Assembly: GCF_042263505.1 (NCBI RefSeq)
Contig: NZ_JBHKFI010000002.1
Coordinates: 124,001 to 188,000, forward strand
Direction: 5' to 3'
Source: Bacillus_BE sp042263505
GTDB taxonomy: Bacteria; Bacillota; Bacilli; Bacillales; Cytobacillaceae
DNA: 64,000 nucleotides
Shown: positions 44,615 to 52,526 of the stretch, piece by piece
Numbering within the stretch: the stretch's first letter is position 1
How the letters are laid out: the number at the start of each line of letters is the position of its first letter
Position numbers and translations under genes: made by a program
Notes under the pieces: generated by a model
The model's input: only the letters and a program-made list of their open reading frames with translations
What the model was told of the DNA's origin: nothing
Databases searched by the model: none

Positions 44615-45055
44615 ATGAAAAATGAAATGAAGCTTCAATTTCGCGCATTAAGTCAAAATGAATCTTTTGCGAGGGTAACAGTTGCAGCCTTTGTTGCCCA
44701 GCTTGATCCTACAATGGATGAATTGACCGAGCTGAAAACGGTTGTATCGGAAGCAGTTACCAATTGTATTATTCATGGCTATGAAAATGATGAAAATGGA
44801 ATTGTCTATATTTCCGTACGGATTGAAGATGGTTTTATTGATATGACAATTAAGGATAAAGGGAAAGGAATTACAGACATAGAAGAAGCGAGACAACCCC
44901 TTTTTACAACAAAACCAGAATTAGAAAGATCAGGAATGGGCTTTACGATCATGGAGAATTTCATGGATGAAATTGAGATACAATCCGAGCTTGGGAAAGG
45001 TACGGAAGTACGATTAAGGAAGCATTTATCAAAGAGCAAAATGCTATGCAATTAA
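44615..45055 (+). CDS. spoIIAB: anti-sigma F factor / serine kinase
   Basis: GHKL-type kinase that binds sigma-F and phosphorylates SpoIIAA. 146 residues. N-box EAVTNCIIHGYEND, G1 box DKGKGITD and G2 GMGFTIMENFMDE are visible. ATG 44615 is one base after the spoIIAA stop, with GGGGG upstream inside spoIIAA, so the two partners are translationally coupled. sigF starts 13 bases later. Confidence 0.96.
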   Translation: MKNEMKLQFRALSQNESFARVTVAAFVAQLDPTMDELTELKTVVSEAVTNCIIHGYENDENGIVYISVRIEDGFIDMTIKDKGKGITDIEEARQPLFTTKPELERSGMGFTIMENFMDEIEIQSELGKGTEVRLRKHLSKSKMLCN

Positions 45056-45068
45056 GGGAGTCTTGCCT

Positions 45069-45827
45069 ATGGATGTGGAGGTTAAATCAGATAAAAAGGA
45101 AACGTATTTAAAAGATCATGAAGTGAAGAAATTGATTAAGAAAAGTCAGGAAGGCGATCAATCTTCACGTGATTTAATTGTTCAAAAGAATATGCGTTTA
45201 GTTTGGTCAGTCGTTCAGCGGTTCTTAAACCGGGGTTATGAACCAGATGATTTATTTCAAATTGGGTGTATCGGTCTGTTGAAATCCGTAGATAAATTTG
45301 ACCTGACATATGACGTGAAGTTTTCCACCTATGCTGTTCCGATGATTATTGGTGAAATTCAAAGATTTATTCGTGATGATGGGACAGTGAAAGTGAGTCG
45401 TTCATTAAAGGAATTAGGGAACAAAATCCGTAAAGCAAAGGATGAATTATCTAAATCACTTGGTCGAATCCCAACGATTAATGAATTGTCAGAGTATCTG
45501 GACATTCCAACTGAGGATATTATCCTTGCGCAAGAGGCAGGAAGAACGCCGTCTTCCATTCATGAAACGGTTTATGAAAATGATGGGGACCCTATCACTT
45601 TATTAGATCAAATTGATGATGGAAATGAAGGGAAATGGTTTGATCAAATTGCATTAAAAGAAACAATAAGTGAGCTGGATGAGCGAGATCGACTCATTGT
45701 TTATTTGCGATATTATAAGGATCAAACACAGTCAGAGGTAGCCGAAAGACTTGGAATTTCTCAGGTGCAGGTATCAAGGCTGGAAAAGAAAATATTGAAA
45801 TTTATGAAAGACCGTATGGAAATTTAA
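45069..45827 (+). CDS. sigF: RNA polymerase sigma-F factor
   Basis: First forespore-specific sigma factor. 252 residues from ATG 45069 with AAGGGAG 8 bases upstream; a TTG two codons earlier is less likely. Region 2 (DLFQIGCIGLLKSVDKFDLTYDV and the -10-recognition helix FSTYAVPMIIGEIQRFIRDD), region 3 (ELSKSLGRIPTINELSEYL) and region 4 HTH (QTQSEVAERLGISQVQVSRLEK) are complete. Its stop lies inside the stem of the operon terminator. Confidence 0.97.
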   Translation: MDVEVKSDKKETYLKDHEVKKLIKKSQEGDQSSRDLIVQKNMRLVWSVVQRFLNRGYEPDDLFQIGCIGLLKSVDKFDLTYDVKFSTYAVPMIIGEIQRFIRDDGTVKVSRSLKELGNKIRKAKDELSKSLGRIPTINELSEYLDIPTEDIILAQEAGRTPSSIHETVYENDGDPITLLDQIDDGNEGKWFDQIALKETISELDERDRLIVYLRYYKDQTQSEVAERLGISQVQVSRLEKKILKFMKDRMEI

Positions 45828-45847
45828 TTCCATACGGTTTTTTTTGA
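45811..45847 (+). terminator. intrinsic terminator overlapping the sigF stop
   Basis: ACCGTATGGAA (45811-45821) pairs with TTCCATACGGT (45828-45838), followed by eight T. The stem includes the last sigF codons. Confidence 0.92.
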
Positions 45848-45867
45848 AGAATCGGAAGGTGCCTGCA

Positions 45868-45955
45868 TTATATGCTTGTCACCCCTCTCTAGCTGCTTCC
45901 GCTGTTTATGCTCCAGCGACTAGGGGTTCGAGGTTATAAGCCGCTTTCACCTTTC
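45868..45955. repeat. possible decayed dispersed repeat between sigF and spoVAA
   Basis: Locally C/G-richer block with an imperfect hairpin (CCCCT..CTAG..GC with GC..CTAGGGG) and a tail TTCGAGGTTATAAGCCGC. It resembles intergenic repeats I recall from other Bacillaceae with GAGGTCATAAGCC tails. It is the only copy in the window, so the call rests on memory and local structure. Confidence 0.35.
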
Positions 45956-45999
45956 CTTTTAACCATTTATTGGTCATCATGAAGTCAAAAATTGTAACT

Positions 46000-46006
46000 C
46001 ATACTA
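46000..46006 (+). promoter_or_regulatory. candidate sigma-G -10 element of spoVA
   Basis: CATACTA at 46000-46006 fits the sigma-G -10 (CATnMTA) 38 bases before the spoVAA start. The -35 region at the usual distance is a poor match, so this is tentative; spoVA is a sigma-G operon in B. subtilis. Confidence 0.4.
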
Positions 46007-46043
46007 TTGTTATAAAGAAATAGTTGTGTGGGGAGTGAACAGC

Positions 46044-46664
46044 ATGGGAAGAACGATTTACATTCGTATGCGTCATCGTGTTCAAGTTCAGCCGCACCAA
46101 ATGGTAGTTCTTAATGATGTCGCCCAAATTATTGCGGATGACGAAATGTTAAATCTGCTAAAGGAACTTGAGATTTATCAAGTTTCCCCAAAAGATAAAA
46201 ACACCATCATAATGGATGTAATGGTGGTAATTAAAGAAATTTCCCGAATTATTCCTGGGACTGAAATACAAGTATTAGGTCCATCACAAACGATTATTGA
46301 AGTGGTATTAAAGAAAAGAAAGGTTTCAGTTCCATTATTTTTTCTTGTCTGGCTTTTACTCTTTTTTGGTTCCGCACTGGCTATTATGAATTTTCATGAT
46401 GATGTTAGTATGCAAAGTGTTCATCAAAGGTTATACAAAATGATTACTGGAAAAGAAGTTGCTCAACCACTTATCTTTCAAATTCCTTATTCACTTGGAC
46501 TAGGCCTTGGAATGATTCTGTTTTTTAATCATATTTTTCAAAAAAGATTTAATGAAGAGCCTAGTCCATTAGAAGTTGAAATGTTTAATTACCAGCAAGA
46601 CTTAGATAATTATGTCATTATGTATGAAAACAAAGAGACTTTAAAAAAATTAGATGATCATTGA
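46044..46664 (+). CDS. spoVAA: stage V sporulation protein AA
   Basis: Part of the channel complex that moves dipicolinic acid across the inner spore membrane. 206 residues: N-terminal soluble domain (IYIRMRHRVQVQPHQMVVL...) and two C-terminal membrane segments (VPLFFLVWLLLFFGSALAIM, IPYSLGLGLGMILFF), as in B. subtilis SpoVAA. ATG 46044 has GGGGAGTG upstream. It overlaps spoVAB by 11 bases. Confidence 0.94.
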   Translation: MGRTIYIRMRHRVQVQPHQMVVLNDVAQIIADDEMLNLLKELEIYQVSPKDKNTIIMDVMVVIKEISRIIPGTEIQVLGPSQTIIEVVLKKRKVSVPLFFLVWLLLFFGSALAIMNFHDDVSMQSVHQRLYKMITGKEVAQPLIFQIPYSLGLGLGMILFFNHIFQKRFNEEPSPLEVEMFNYQQDLDNYVIMYENKETLKKLDDH

Positions 46665-47076
46665 AATCTTATTCATTATCTTTATCGGTTTTGCTGGTGG
46701 TCTGGCAGTTGGTTCAGGATTTGTTGCCTTTTTAACGGTTTTAGGAATCATACCAAGGCTAACGCAATTAACGAAAACGATGAGATTGATTCAATGGTAT
46801 GAATGGGCAGTAGTAAGTGGAGCGATTATGGGGACCTTTGCCAGCTTATTGGATCCAAAATTGATACTTCCAATCGGATTTTTACTTCCAATCGGAGTCT
46901 TTAGTGGAGTATATAATGGAATGCTTGCAGCAGCTTTAACGGAGGTACTAAATGTGTTACCTATTCTAGCAAAGCGGATCAATATTGATGATAAAATTAT
47001 TATTCTTGTCATGGCTTTTGTTTTTGGAAAAATATTCGGTTCATTATTTCAATGGATTTATTTTGTTTCGGAATGA
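46654..47076 (+). CDS. spoVAB: stage V sporulation protein AB
   Basis: 140-residue integral membrane protein with four predicted helices (ILFIIFIGFAGGLAVGSGFVAF, WAVVSGAIMGTFASLL, LPIGFLLPIGVFSGVY, IIILVMAFVFGKIFG). ATG 46654 lies inside the end of spoVAA, indicating coupled translation. In B. subtilis spoVAC follows; here the next gene, 60 bases on, is the equivalent of spoVAEA. Confidence 0.93.
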   Translation: MIIEILFIIFIGFAGGLAVGSGFVAFLTVLGIIPRLTQLTKTMRLIQWYEWAVVSGAIMGTFASLLDPKLILPIGFLLPIGVFSGVYNGMLAAALTEVLNVLPILAKRINIDDKIIILVMAFVFGKIFGSLFQWIYFVSE

Positions 47077-47136
47077 TCGAAATGATAAGTCTCAGTAAAT
47101 TTTGTGTAAATATGATTAAGGAAGGAACATCCAATT

Positions 47137-47745
47137 ATGAAAAATCGAAGGCGAATTATAATCGTCACCGATGGGGATGATTATGCAAGAAAAACAGTAG
47201 AGTTTGTTGCTAGACAATTTGGTGGTAGATGTATATCAATGTCTCACGGAAACCCCTCTGTTCTTTCTGGTCCTGAAATAATTGGATTAATTAAAAAGGC
47301 TCCAAATGATCCGGTTTTTGTTATGTTTGATGATAGCGGTTTTGTCGGAGAAGGAACAGGTGAAAGAGCCATGAAATATGTAGCAACCCATCAGGATATA
47401 GAAGTTCTAGGAGTAATTGCGGTTGCTGCGAAAACAAAACAAAATGAATGGACAAAGGTGGATGTTTGCATCGACCGGGATGGTGAACTAACTCCTTATG
47501 GAGTAGATAAATTTGGAATTCCAGAGATGGAAATTGGCAGAATGAACGGGGATACGGTTTATTGTTTAGATGAATTAGATGTCCCCATTATTGTGGGAAT
47601 AGGAGATATTGGGAAAATGGCAAGAAAGGATCATGTAGAAAATGGTTCTCCCATTACAAAAAAAGCAGTTGAACTGATTTTAGAAAGGAGTGGGTTTAAT
47701 GCCAGAGATGATTCAGAAACAAATTCCAATCTCCGATTCACTTAA
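47137..47745 (+). CDS. spoVAEA: stage V sporulation protein AE (soluble SpoVAEa type)
   Basis: 202 residues without membrane segments, matching SpoVAEa: IIIVTDGDDYARKTVEFVAR at the start, RCISMSHGNPSVLSGPEI, FVMFDDSGFVGEGTGE and VDVCIDRDGELTPYGVDKFG. AAGGAAGGAAC precedes ATG 47137. No spoVAC, spoVAD or spoVAEB lies between it and spoVAB, unlike B. subtilis. The last 47 bases overlap spoVAF in another frame. Confidence 0.92.
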   Translation: MKNRRRIIIVTDGDDYARKTVEFVARQFGGRCISMSHGNPSVLSGPEIIGLIKKAPNDPVFVMFDDSGFVGEGTGERAMKYVATHQDIEVLGVIAVAAKTKQNEWTKVDVCIDRDGELTPYGVDKFGIPEMEIGRMNGDTVYCLDELDVPIIVGIGDIGKMARKDHVENGSPITKKAVELILERSGFNARDDSETNSNLRFT

Positions 47746-49177
47746 AAAGAATGAACAATATATGAAGGACCGAGTAGGGCTCGGAGTTAGCTTTGACTTA
47801 GGCGTTCGTAAAATTCATGTCTTAAAAAAAGAATTAAATATTTATTATGTTAATGGCTTATGTGATACGCGATTCATTATTGCGATTTTGACAGAATTAA
47901 TGAGGGCTAATGATTTTGAAAAGCAAACCTCAAAGCTATATGAAATTGTAGAAAATCGATTAGTGAATCAATCTTTAAAGCCAATTCAATATATGGATGA
48001 ACTCACTGATCAAGTATTATCCGGATTAATTGTCGTTTTGATGGAAGGAGAAACGACAGGCTTTGTTATTGATGTAAGAAGTTATCCTGGCAGGCAGCCA
48101 CAGGAACCTGATACAGAAAAGGTAATCAGAGGTTCTCGAGACGGATTTATTGAAAATATTATTATTAACACAGCATTAACAAGAAGACGAATTCGTGATG
48201 AAAGACTGCGTTTTGAAATCCTTAAAATAGGAGAAAGATCAAAAACAGATGTAGCAATCGGTTATCTAAAGGATGTTGCGAATCCAGATTTAGTTGATAT
48301 TTTAAAGAAGGAATTAGAATCTATCGAAATCGATGGTGTCCCTATGGCAGATAAAGCGATTGAGGAGTTCTTAGTGAGGCAAGGCATCAATCCTTATCCG
48401 CTTGTCAGGTATACAGAAAGAGCAGATATTGCGGCTACCCATTTATTAGAGGGGCATGTCATTATTTATGTAGATACTTCACCAAGTGTTATTATAACGC
48501 CAACGACTTTTTTTCACCATTTACAACATGCAGAGGAATATCGACAGTCACCAACGGTTGGAACGTTTATTCGTTGGGTAAGATTTATAGGAACTCTTGC
48601 GTCATTATTTTTGTTACCACTTTGGTTATTAGTTGTCCTTGAACCATCATTGCTGCCAAAAAAAATTGCTTTTATCGGACCAAATAAAACTACGCATATC
48701 CCGGTGATTATTCAGATGTTTTTGGCAGATTTCGGGAATCTGATCTTAAGGATGGCTGCGATTCATACTCCAACTGCTCTATCAACAGCCATGGGCTTAA
48801 TTGCTGCTGTCCTTATTGGGCAAATTGCCATTGATGTAGGTTTATTTGTCCCTGAGGTAATCTTGTATATTTCCATTGCGACGATCGGAACGTATTCGAC
48901 ACCTAGCTATGAGCTTGGGATTGCTAATACTTTGGCGAGATTAATGCTTCTTATCTTTGTATCTGTATTCCATACGATTGGGTTTATTGTTGGTGTAACC
49001 CTATTTCTTCTTTTCTTAGTGTCTATACATTCTTTAAATACTCCTTATTTATGGCCATTTTTTCCATTCAATCCACATGCGTTTTTGCATGTAGCATTCA
49101 GGCGATCCGTGTTATCATCAAAACTCCGTCCAAGCATCGTTCATCCATTGGATCGTTATCGCCAGCCAACCAATTGA
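47699..49177 (+). CDS. spoVAF: stage V sporulation protein AF (GerA-like)
   Basis: 492-residue protein of the GerA/SpoVAF family: a large N-terminal cytoplasmic region and four to five membrane helices from about residue 300 (FIGTLASLFLLPLWLLVVLEPS, AMGLIAAVLIGQIAIDVGLF, LFVSVFHTIGFIVGVTLFLLFLV). Motifs typical of GerA-type A subunits include EGETTGFVIDVRSYPGRQPQEP and RGSRDGFIENIIINTAL-like segments. ATG 47699 is preceded by AAAGGAG. In B. subtilis SpoVAF modulates germination with FigP/YqhR. Last gene of the operon. Confidence 0.94.
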   Translation: MPEMIQKQIPISDSLKKNEQYMKDRVGLGVSFDLGVRKIHVLKKELNIYYVNGLCDTRFIIAILTELMRANDFEKQTSKLYEIVENRLVNQSLKPIQYMDELTDQVLSGLIVVLMEGETTGFVIDVRSYPGRQPQEPDTEKVIRGSRDGFIENIIINTALTRRRIRDERLRFEILKIGERSKTDVAIGYLKDVANPDLVDILKKELESIEIDGVPMADKAIEEFLVRQGINPYPLVRYTERADIAATHLLEGHVIIYVDTSPSVIITPTTFFHHLQHAEEYRQSPTVGTFIRWVRFIGTLASLFLLPLWLLVVLEPSLLPKKIAFIGPNKTTHIPVIIQMFLADFGNLILRMAAIHTPTALSTAMGLIAAVLIGQIAIDVGLFVPEVILYISIATIGTYSTPSYELGIANTLARLMLLIFVSVFHTIGFIVGVTLFLLFLVSIHSLNTPYLWPFFPFNPHAFLHVAFRRSVLSSKLRPSIVHPLDRYRQPTN

Positions 49178-49189
49178 TTCTATCAATAG

Positions 49190-49235
49190 ACACACCTCTT
49201 AGACATAAGTTGAATGATGAGGTGTGTTCTTCTTT
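49190..49235 (+). terminator. intrinsic terminator of the spoVA operon
   Basis: ACACACCTC (49190-49198) pairs with GAGGTGTGT (49219-49227), followed by TCTTCTTT. The 20-base loop makes it moderate in strength. Confidence 0.7.
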
Positions 49236-49364
49236 GAGCCTTTCCTTTATTGCGGATTCTGAATGGGTATGATAAAGTAAATTTTAATTAAGCAAAGGAT
49301 TAAAGGATGCTAGAGTGAATAGAGTATTTTTCACTTAACCAAAAAGCATGGAATGGGGGTCATT

Positions 49365-50690
49365 ATGCTTTATCATGGAACAATGAAGATAAATGAACAA
49401 GGACATCTCGAAATTGGTGGCGTGGATTCTGTTAAAATTGTTGAAGAATATGGTACACCCGTTTATGTTTATGATGTTGCATTGATACGAAAACGAGCAC
49501 GAGGATTTAAGCATACCTTTGATCAATTGGGAATAAAAGCACAAGTGGCTTATGCTAGTAAAGCCTTTTCCTCTGTTGCCATGATTCAACTTGCCGAGGA
49601 AGAAGGATTATCCCTTGATGTTGTTTCCGGTGGTGAATTATATACGGCAATTGTAGCCGAGTTTCCTGTTGAGCGGATTCACTTTCATGGCAATAACAAA
49701 AGCAAAGAAGAATTATCGATGGCGATTGATTATCACATTGGTTGTATTGTTGTTGATAATTTCTATGAGCTAGACTTATTGGCATCACTTTGTCAGCAAA
49801 AAAATCAAAAAATGAAAATTTTATTGCGCGTAACACCAGGAATTGAAGCACATACCCATGATTATATATTAACTGGTCAGGAAGATTCAAAGTTTGGTTT
49901 TGATTTGCAGAATGGACAAGTCGAAAAGGCGTTAAAGATTGCACTTGAATCTGAATGGTTAGATGTGTTGGGAATTCATTGCCATATTGGTTCTCAAATA
50001 TTTGAAACAACAGGTTTTATTTTGGCGACGAGAAAAATCTTTGAAAAGCTAAATATATGGAGGGAGACACTCCGTTTTATTCCGACCGTCTTAAATTTAG
50101 GAGGGGGCTTTGGAATTAAATACACAGATGAGGATGCTCCTTTACAGCCTTCACAATATGTTGAAGCGATTATTGCCGAAGTAAAGGCAAATGCAAAGCA
50201 ATTTCAAATGAACATTCCAGAAATTTGGATTGAACCGGGCCGTTCGCTTGTTGGGGATGCAGGTACGACACTTTATCGGATTGGTTCAAGAAAAGATGTT
50301 CCGCATGTTCGTCAATATTTAGCTGTGGATGGTGGTATGAGTGATAATATTCGACCAGCTCTTTATCAGGCAAAATATGAGGCAATCCTAGCCAATCGAC
50401 CGTTGGAAAAGGTGGAAGAAACCGTGTCGATTGCAGGGAAATGCTGTGAATCCGGGGATATGTTGATTTGGGATTTACCGTTACCAAAGGCGGATAGCGA
50501 TGATATTTTGGCTGTATTTTGCACAGGAGCATATGGGTATTCTATGGCCAATAATTATAATCGGATTCCAAGACCTCCCGTTGTTTTTATTGAGGATGGA
50601 AAAGCCAGATTGGTCATCAAGCGTGAGTCTTTTGCAGATATGATTAGGCAGGATCTTCCCTTAAAGGAAACAGCAAAAATGAGAGGATGA
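49365..50690 (+). CDS. lysA: diaminopimelate decarboxylase
   Basis: PLP enzyme that makes lysine from meso-diaminopimelate. 441 residues from ATG 49365 (MLYHGTMKINEQGHLEIGG, as in Bacilli), 5 bases after GGGGGT; an ATG four codons earlier has no site. PLP lysine in AYASKAFSS, HCHIGSQI, substrate-binding EPGRSLVG and the CESGDML Cys are present. No lysine riboswitch is evident upstream. Follows the spoVA operon as in B. subtilis. Confidence 0.96.
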   Translation: MLYHGTMKINEQGHLEIGGVDSVKIVEEYGTPVYVYDVALIRKRARGFKHTFDQLGIKAQVAYASKAFSSVAMIQLAEEEGLSLDVVSGGELYTAIVAEFPVERIHFHGNNKSKEELSMAIDYHIGCIVVDNFYELDLLASLCQQKNQKMKILLRVTPGIEAHTHDYILTGQEDSKFGFDLQNGQVEKALKIALESEWLDVLGIHCHIGSQIFETTGFILATRKIFEKLNIWRETLRFIPTVLNLGGGFGIKYTDEDAPLQPSQYVEAIIAEVKANAKQFQMNIPEIWIEPGRSLVGDAGTTLYRIGSRKDVPHVRQYLAVDGGMSDNIRPALYQAKYEAILANRPLEKVEETVSIAGKCCESGDMLIWDLPLPKADSDDILAVFCTGAYGYSMANNYNRIPRPPVVFIEDGKARLVIKRESFADMIRQDLPLKETAKMRG

Positions 50691-50714
50691 CAATTGTCAC
50701 CTCTCATTTTTTTT
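50676..50714. terminator. bidirectional terminator between lysA and ypuA
   Basis: AAAATGAGAGG pairs with CCTCTCATTTT around an inner GACAATTGTC palindrome, with T-run on the right and A-run on the left; it includes the lysA stop. Confidence 0.88.
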
Positions 50715-51580
50715 TAAGAGAATAAAGATTTTATGGCATCAATTAAAGATACAAAAAACTCCTTAAGCTTATCTAAAAACCCTTGACCTTCATCACTTTC
50801 CAGATATTTAGATATTTTATCCTTCGCTTTATTTAATTGGTCTCCCACTTGATTCCAATTAATATCTAAATCCTTTAGTTTATTGAATAAGTCAATTAAG
50901 CTTTGAATCTGCTTCTCCGTTAAGGTAATTCCTAAATCCTTAGCTGCGTCTTCGATAATTTTTCTTAAATCTGCCTCCGTTTTTGGAGGGTTTTTCGCCA
51001 TTTCTTCTTTAATTTTGGCGAATAAGGCAGTTGCATTTTCATTTCCAATTGATTCCCCAAGCTTTGCACTTTCCACCATTTCCTCATTAGCGGCTTGTTT
51101 AACATCCTCTGGAATGGTCTTATCAGCAGAAATTTCGTATGCTTTAATAATACCTGTAAGGGCAGCAGTTCCGGACACTGGAATAGGGGCGGTAATATAG
51201 ATGCTTGCATCCTTAACGCCAGCTGTAATTAATGCATTGATATACATTTCATCGGTTACCCATGTAATGTTTTTCGTTTCAACTTCTAAGCCTGAGCCTT
51301 GTGGGGCTATGGTTATGGCAGAGGAGGAGATGGCTCGAGTGCCAATTAATGATTTTGCTACATAGCTTCCTAAATATTTATGTTCTTCTTCATTAGATAC
51401 CGTGATAATCTGTGCATCTTTAGGAGCCTTCATTTCGGTAAGAAGTGCATTTTTTTGCGCTTCTGTTAAATTTTCTCCTAGTGTGATAATGACGTCACCT
51501 TCTGCAACATCAGCAAATCCTTTCAGTGGCCAGGTTAATAGTAACGCTAGAATCATGACAATAATCTTACTTTTCTTCAT
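50714..51580 (-). CDS. ypuA: secreted YpuA-family protein (DUF1002)
   Basis: 288 residues with a signal peptide (SKIIVMILALLLTWPLKGFADVA, cleavage probably after GFA). The DUF1002 core follows: GENLTEAQKNALLTEM, ITVSNEEEHKYLG, SYVAKSLIGTRAISSSAIT and ALTGIIKAYE. A helical C-terminal part (DLINW-type repeats LFNKLKDLDINWNQV) ends it. ATG 51580 has GAAGGAGGA upstream. Position next to lysA matches B. subtilis ypuA. Function unknown, exported. Confidence 0.88.
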   Translation of the reverse strand: MKKSKIIVMILALLLTWPLKGFADVAEGDVIITLGENLTEAQKNALLTEMKAPKDAQIITVSNEEEHKYLGSYVAKSLIGTRAISSSAITIAPQGSGLEVETKNITWVTDEMYINALITAGVKDASIYITAPIPVSGTAALTGIIKAYEISADKTIPEDVKQAANEEMVESAKLGESIGNENATALFAKIKEEMAKNPPKTEADLRKIIEDAAKDLGITLTEKQIQSLIDLFNKLKDLDINWNQVGDQLNKAKDKISKYLESDEGQGFLDKLKEFFVSLIDAIKSLFS

Positions 51581-51736
51581 TGGGTCCTCCTTCAAGCTTC
51601 AAACAATATGATTCATTCATATATTGAATTATAGCCGAATCGAAGAATAATTACATCTTGCGAACGAAAAGGCAATGGCATTATTATCTTTTTTCGTGTA
51701 AAATAATTACGGATTGTCTTTCCGTTAAGGTTTTTT

Positions 51737-52060
51737 ATCCCACTCTTAACGGACAGTAAGATTCCCACTTCAAGATTTTGAGAATACGAAGAAGATAAGT
51801 GGGAGATCAACTGTCCGTAAAGGTCCGACGAGGGATTAAGGTCCTAGTCAGGCGAAGCCACAGGACGTGGCGTTATGAGCGTGATAAGTGAAATAAGATT
51901 TTTCTTTGGGCTTCAGCCCTTAGAAAAATCAATCAGGCTCTGCGTGACTAACCATCAGTGGGGGATGAATGGCAGACTAAAAGCGCGACGTCAACACACA
52001 AGTCTGTACACTTCACGTCCTGTGCGTCGAAAACCCCCACTGATGGAAGTTTCACTTTAT
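51737..52060 (+). repeat. modular structured repeat R1, copy 2 (longest form)
   Basis: 324 bp. Same 5' (P1/P2) and 3' (P4, TTTCACTTTA tail) modules as copies at 11497 and 56125. Between them are a block of about 55 bp with GTCCT/AGGAC and GGC-GAA-GCC hairpins, then a hairpin GATTTTTCT..GGGC-TTCA-GCCC..AGAAAAATC shared with copy 3. The P4 loop carries an extra ~50-bp insertion. Starts at the T-tract of a small ACGGA/TCCGT hairpin. Confidence 0.9.
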
Positions 52061-52080
52061 AAGGAGGATTTTTATATACG

Positions 52081-52167
52081 ATGAGACGGAGTAATAGGGC
52101 GCTATTCTTCTTTTTATTCGTCATTGCCCTTGCGTGGGGATTGGTTTACTGGCTGTTTATCGCATAA
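52081..52167 (+). CDS. 28-residue hydrophobic micro-protein between two repeats
   Basis: ATG 52081 opens MRRSNRALFFFLFVIALA followed by a Trp/Tyr-rich end (LVYWLFIA), a basic N-terminus and one membrane helix. AAGGAGG lies 12-13 bases upstream, longer than ideal, and begins right after R1 copy 2; the stop codon lies at the edge of R2 copy B. No homologue recognised. Could be a real small membrane protein or chance. Confidence 0.45.
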   Translation: MRRSNRALFFFLFVIALAWGLVYWLFIA

Positions 52168-52357
52168 AGAAAACTCGCCGATTGGCGAGCCTTCAGGCGA
52201 AGATTAGGCGTAGTTCACCGAAAAAAGAAGAACGCTTTTTTCGGCTGCGAAGCGTCTCTCAGAAGCCTCCCTTTGTGCACTTATACTTTATTCCTAAAAT
52301 TGGCTTCTACGTCGAATTTTTATCATTGCTGCCAATTTATAATTTCTTTAAGTATAA
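52166..52357 (-). repeat. dispersed repeat R2, copy B (inverted)
   Basis: Reverse-complement of 3214-3405 with about 90% identity, including the CTCGCC-GATT-GGCGAG hairpin (52175-52190 region), the CCGAAAAAA hairpin and the GTGCACTTATAC and GGCTTCTACGTCGAATTTT blocks. An 84-codon open frame through it on the + strand is judged spurious. Confidence 0.85.
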
Positions 52358-52526
52358 AATAAAGAATTGGATTGAACATCTATTTTAAGTTTTGTATGAT
52401 TATATCATTATATAAAGAATTAGAACAAAGATTTAATCAAATACATATAATATGGAAAAAGAGTTTAAATGAAATAAATTAGGAAAAAATAGTCTATTAT
52501 GTTCTTTTTAATAATGAGGGATAATT

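Noticed and set aside
49236..49364. Lysine riboswitch upstream of lysA
   Set aside because: Too short and none of the L-box conserved segments are present.
49555..50010. 151-codon minus-strand ORF inside lysA
   Set aside because: Shadow of a highly conserved gene on the other strand; composition is not protein-like.
51613..51810. 65-codon minus-strand ORF, with a near-identical peptide also readable at 56074-56265
   Set aside because: Both ORFs are read from the 5' module of repeat R1; identical peptides reflect the repeat, there is no ribosome site, and the sequence is better explained as structured RNA.
52134..52388. 84-codon + strand ORF through repeat R2 copy B
   Set aside because: Peptide is low-complexity and basic, has no ribosome site, and copy A has no equivalent frame of the same length.
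52358..52526. FMN riboswitch upstream of ribT
   Set aside because: No RFN-type conserved blocks are visible.
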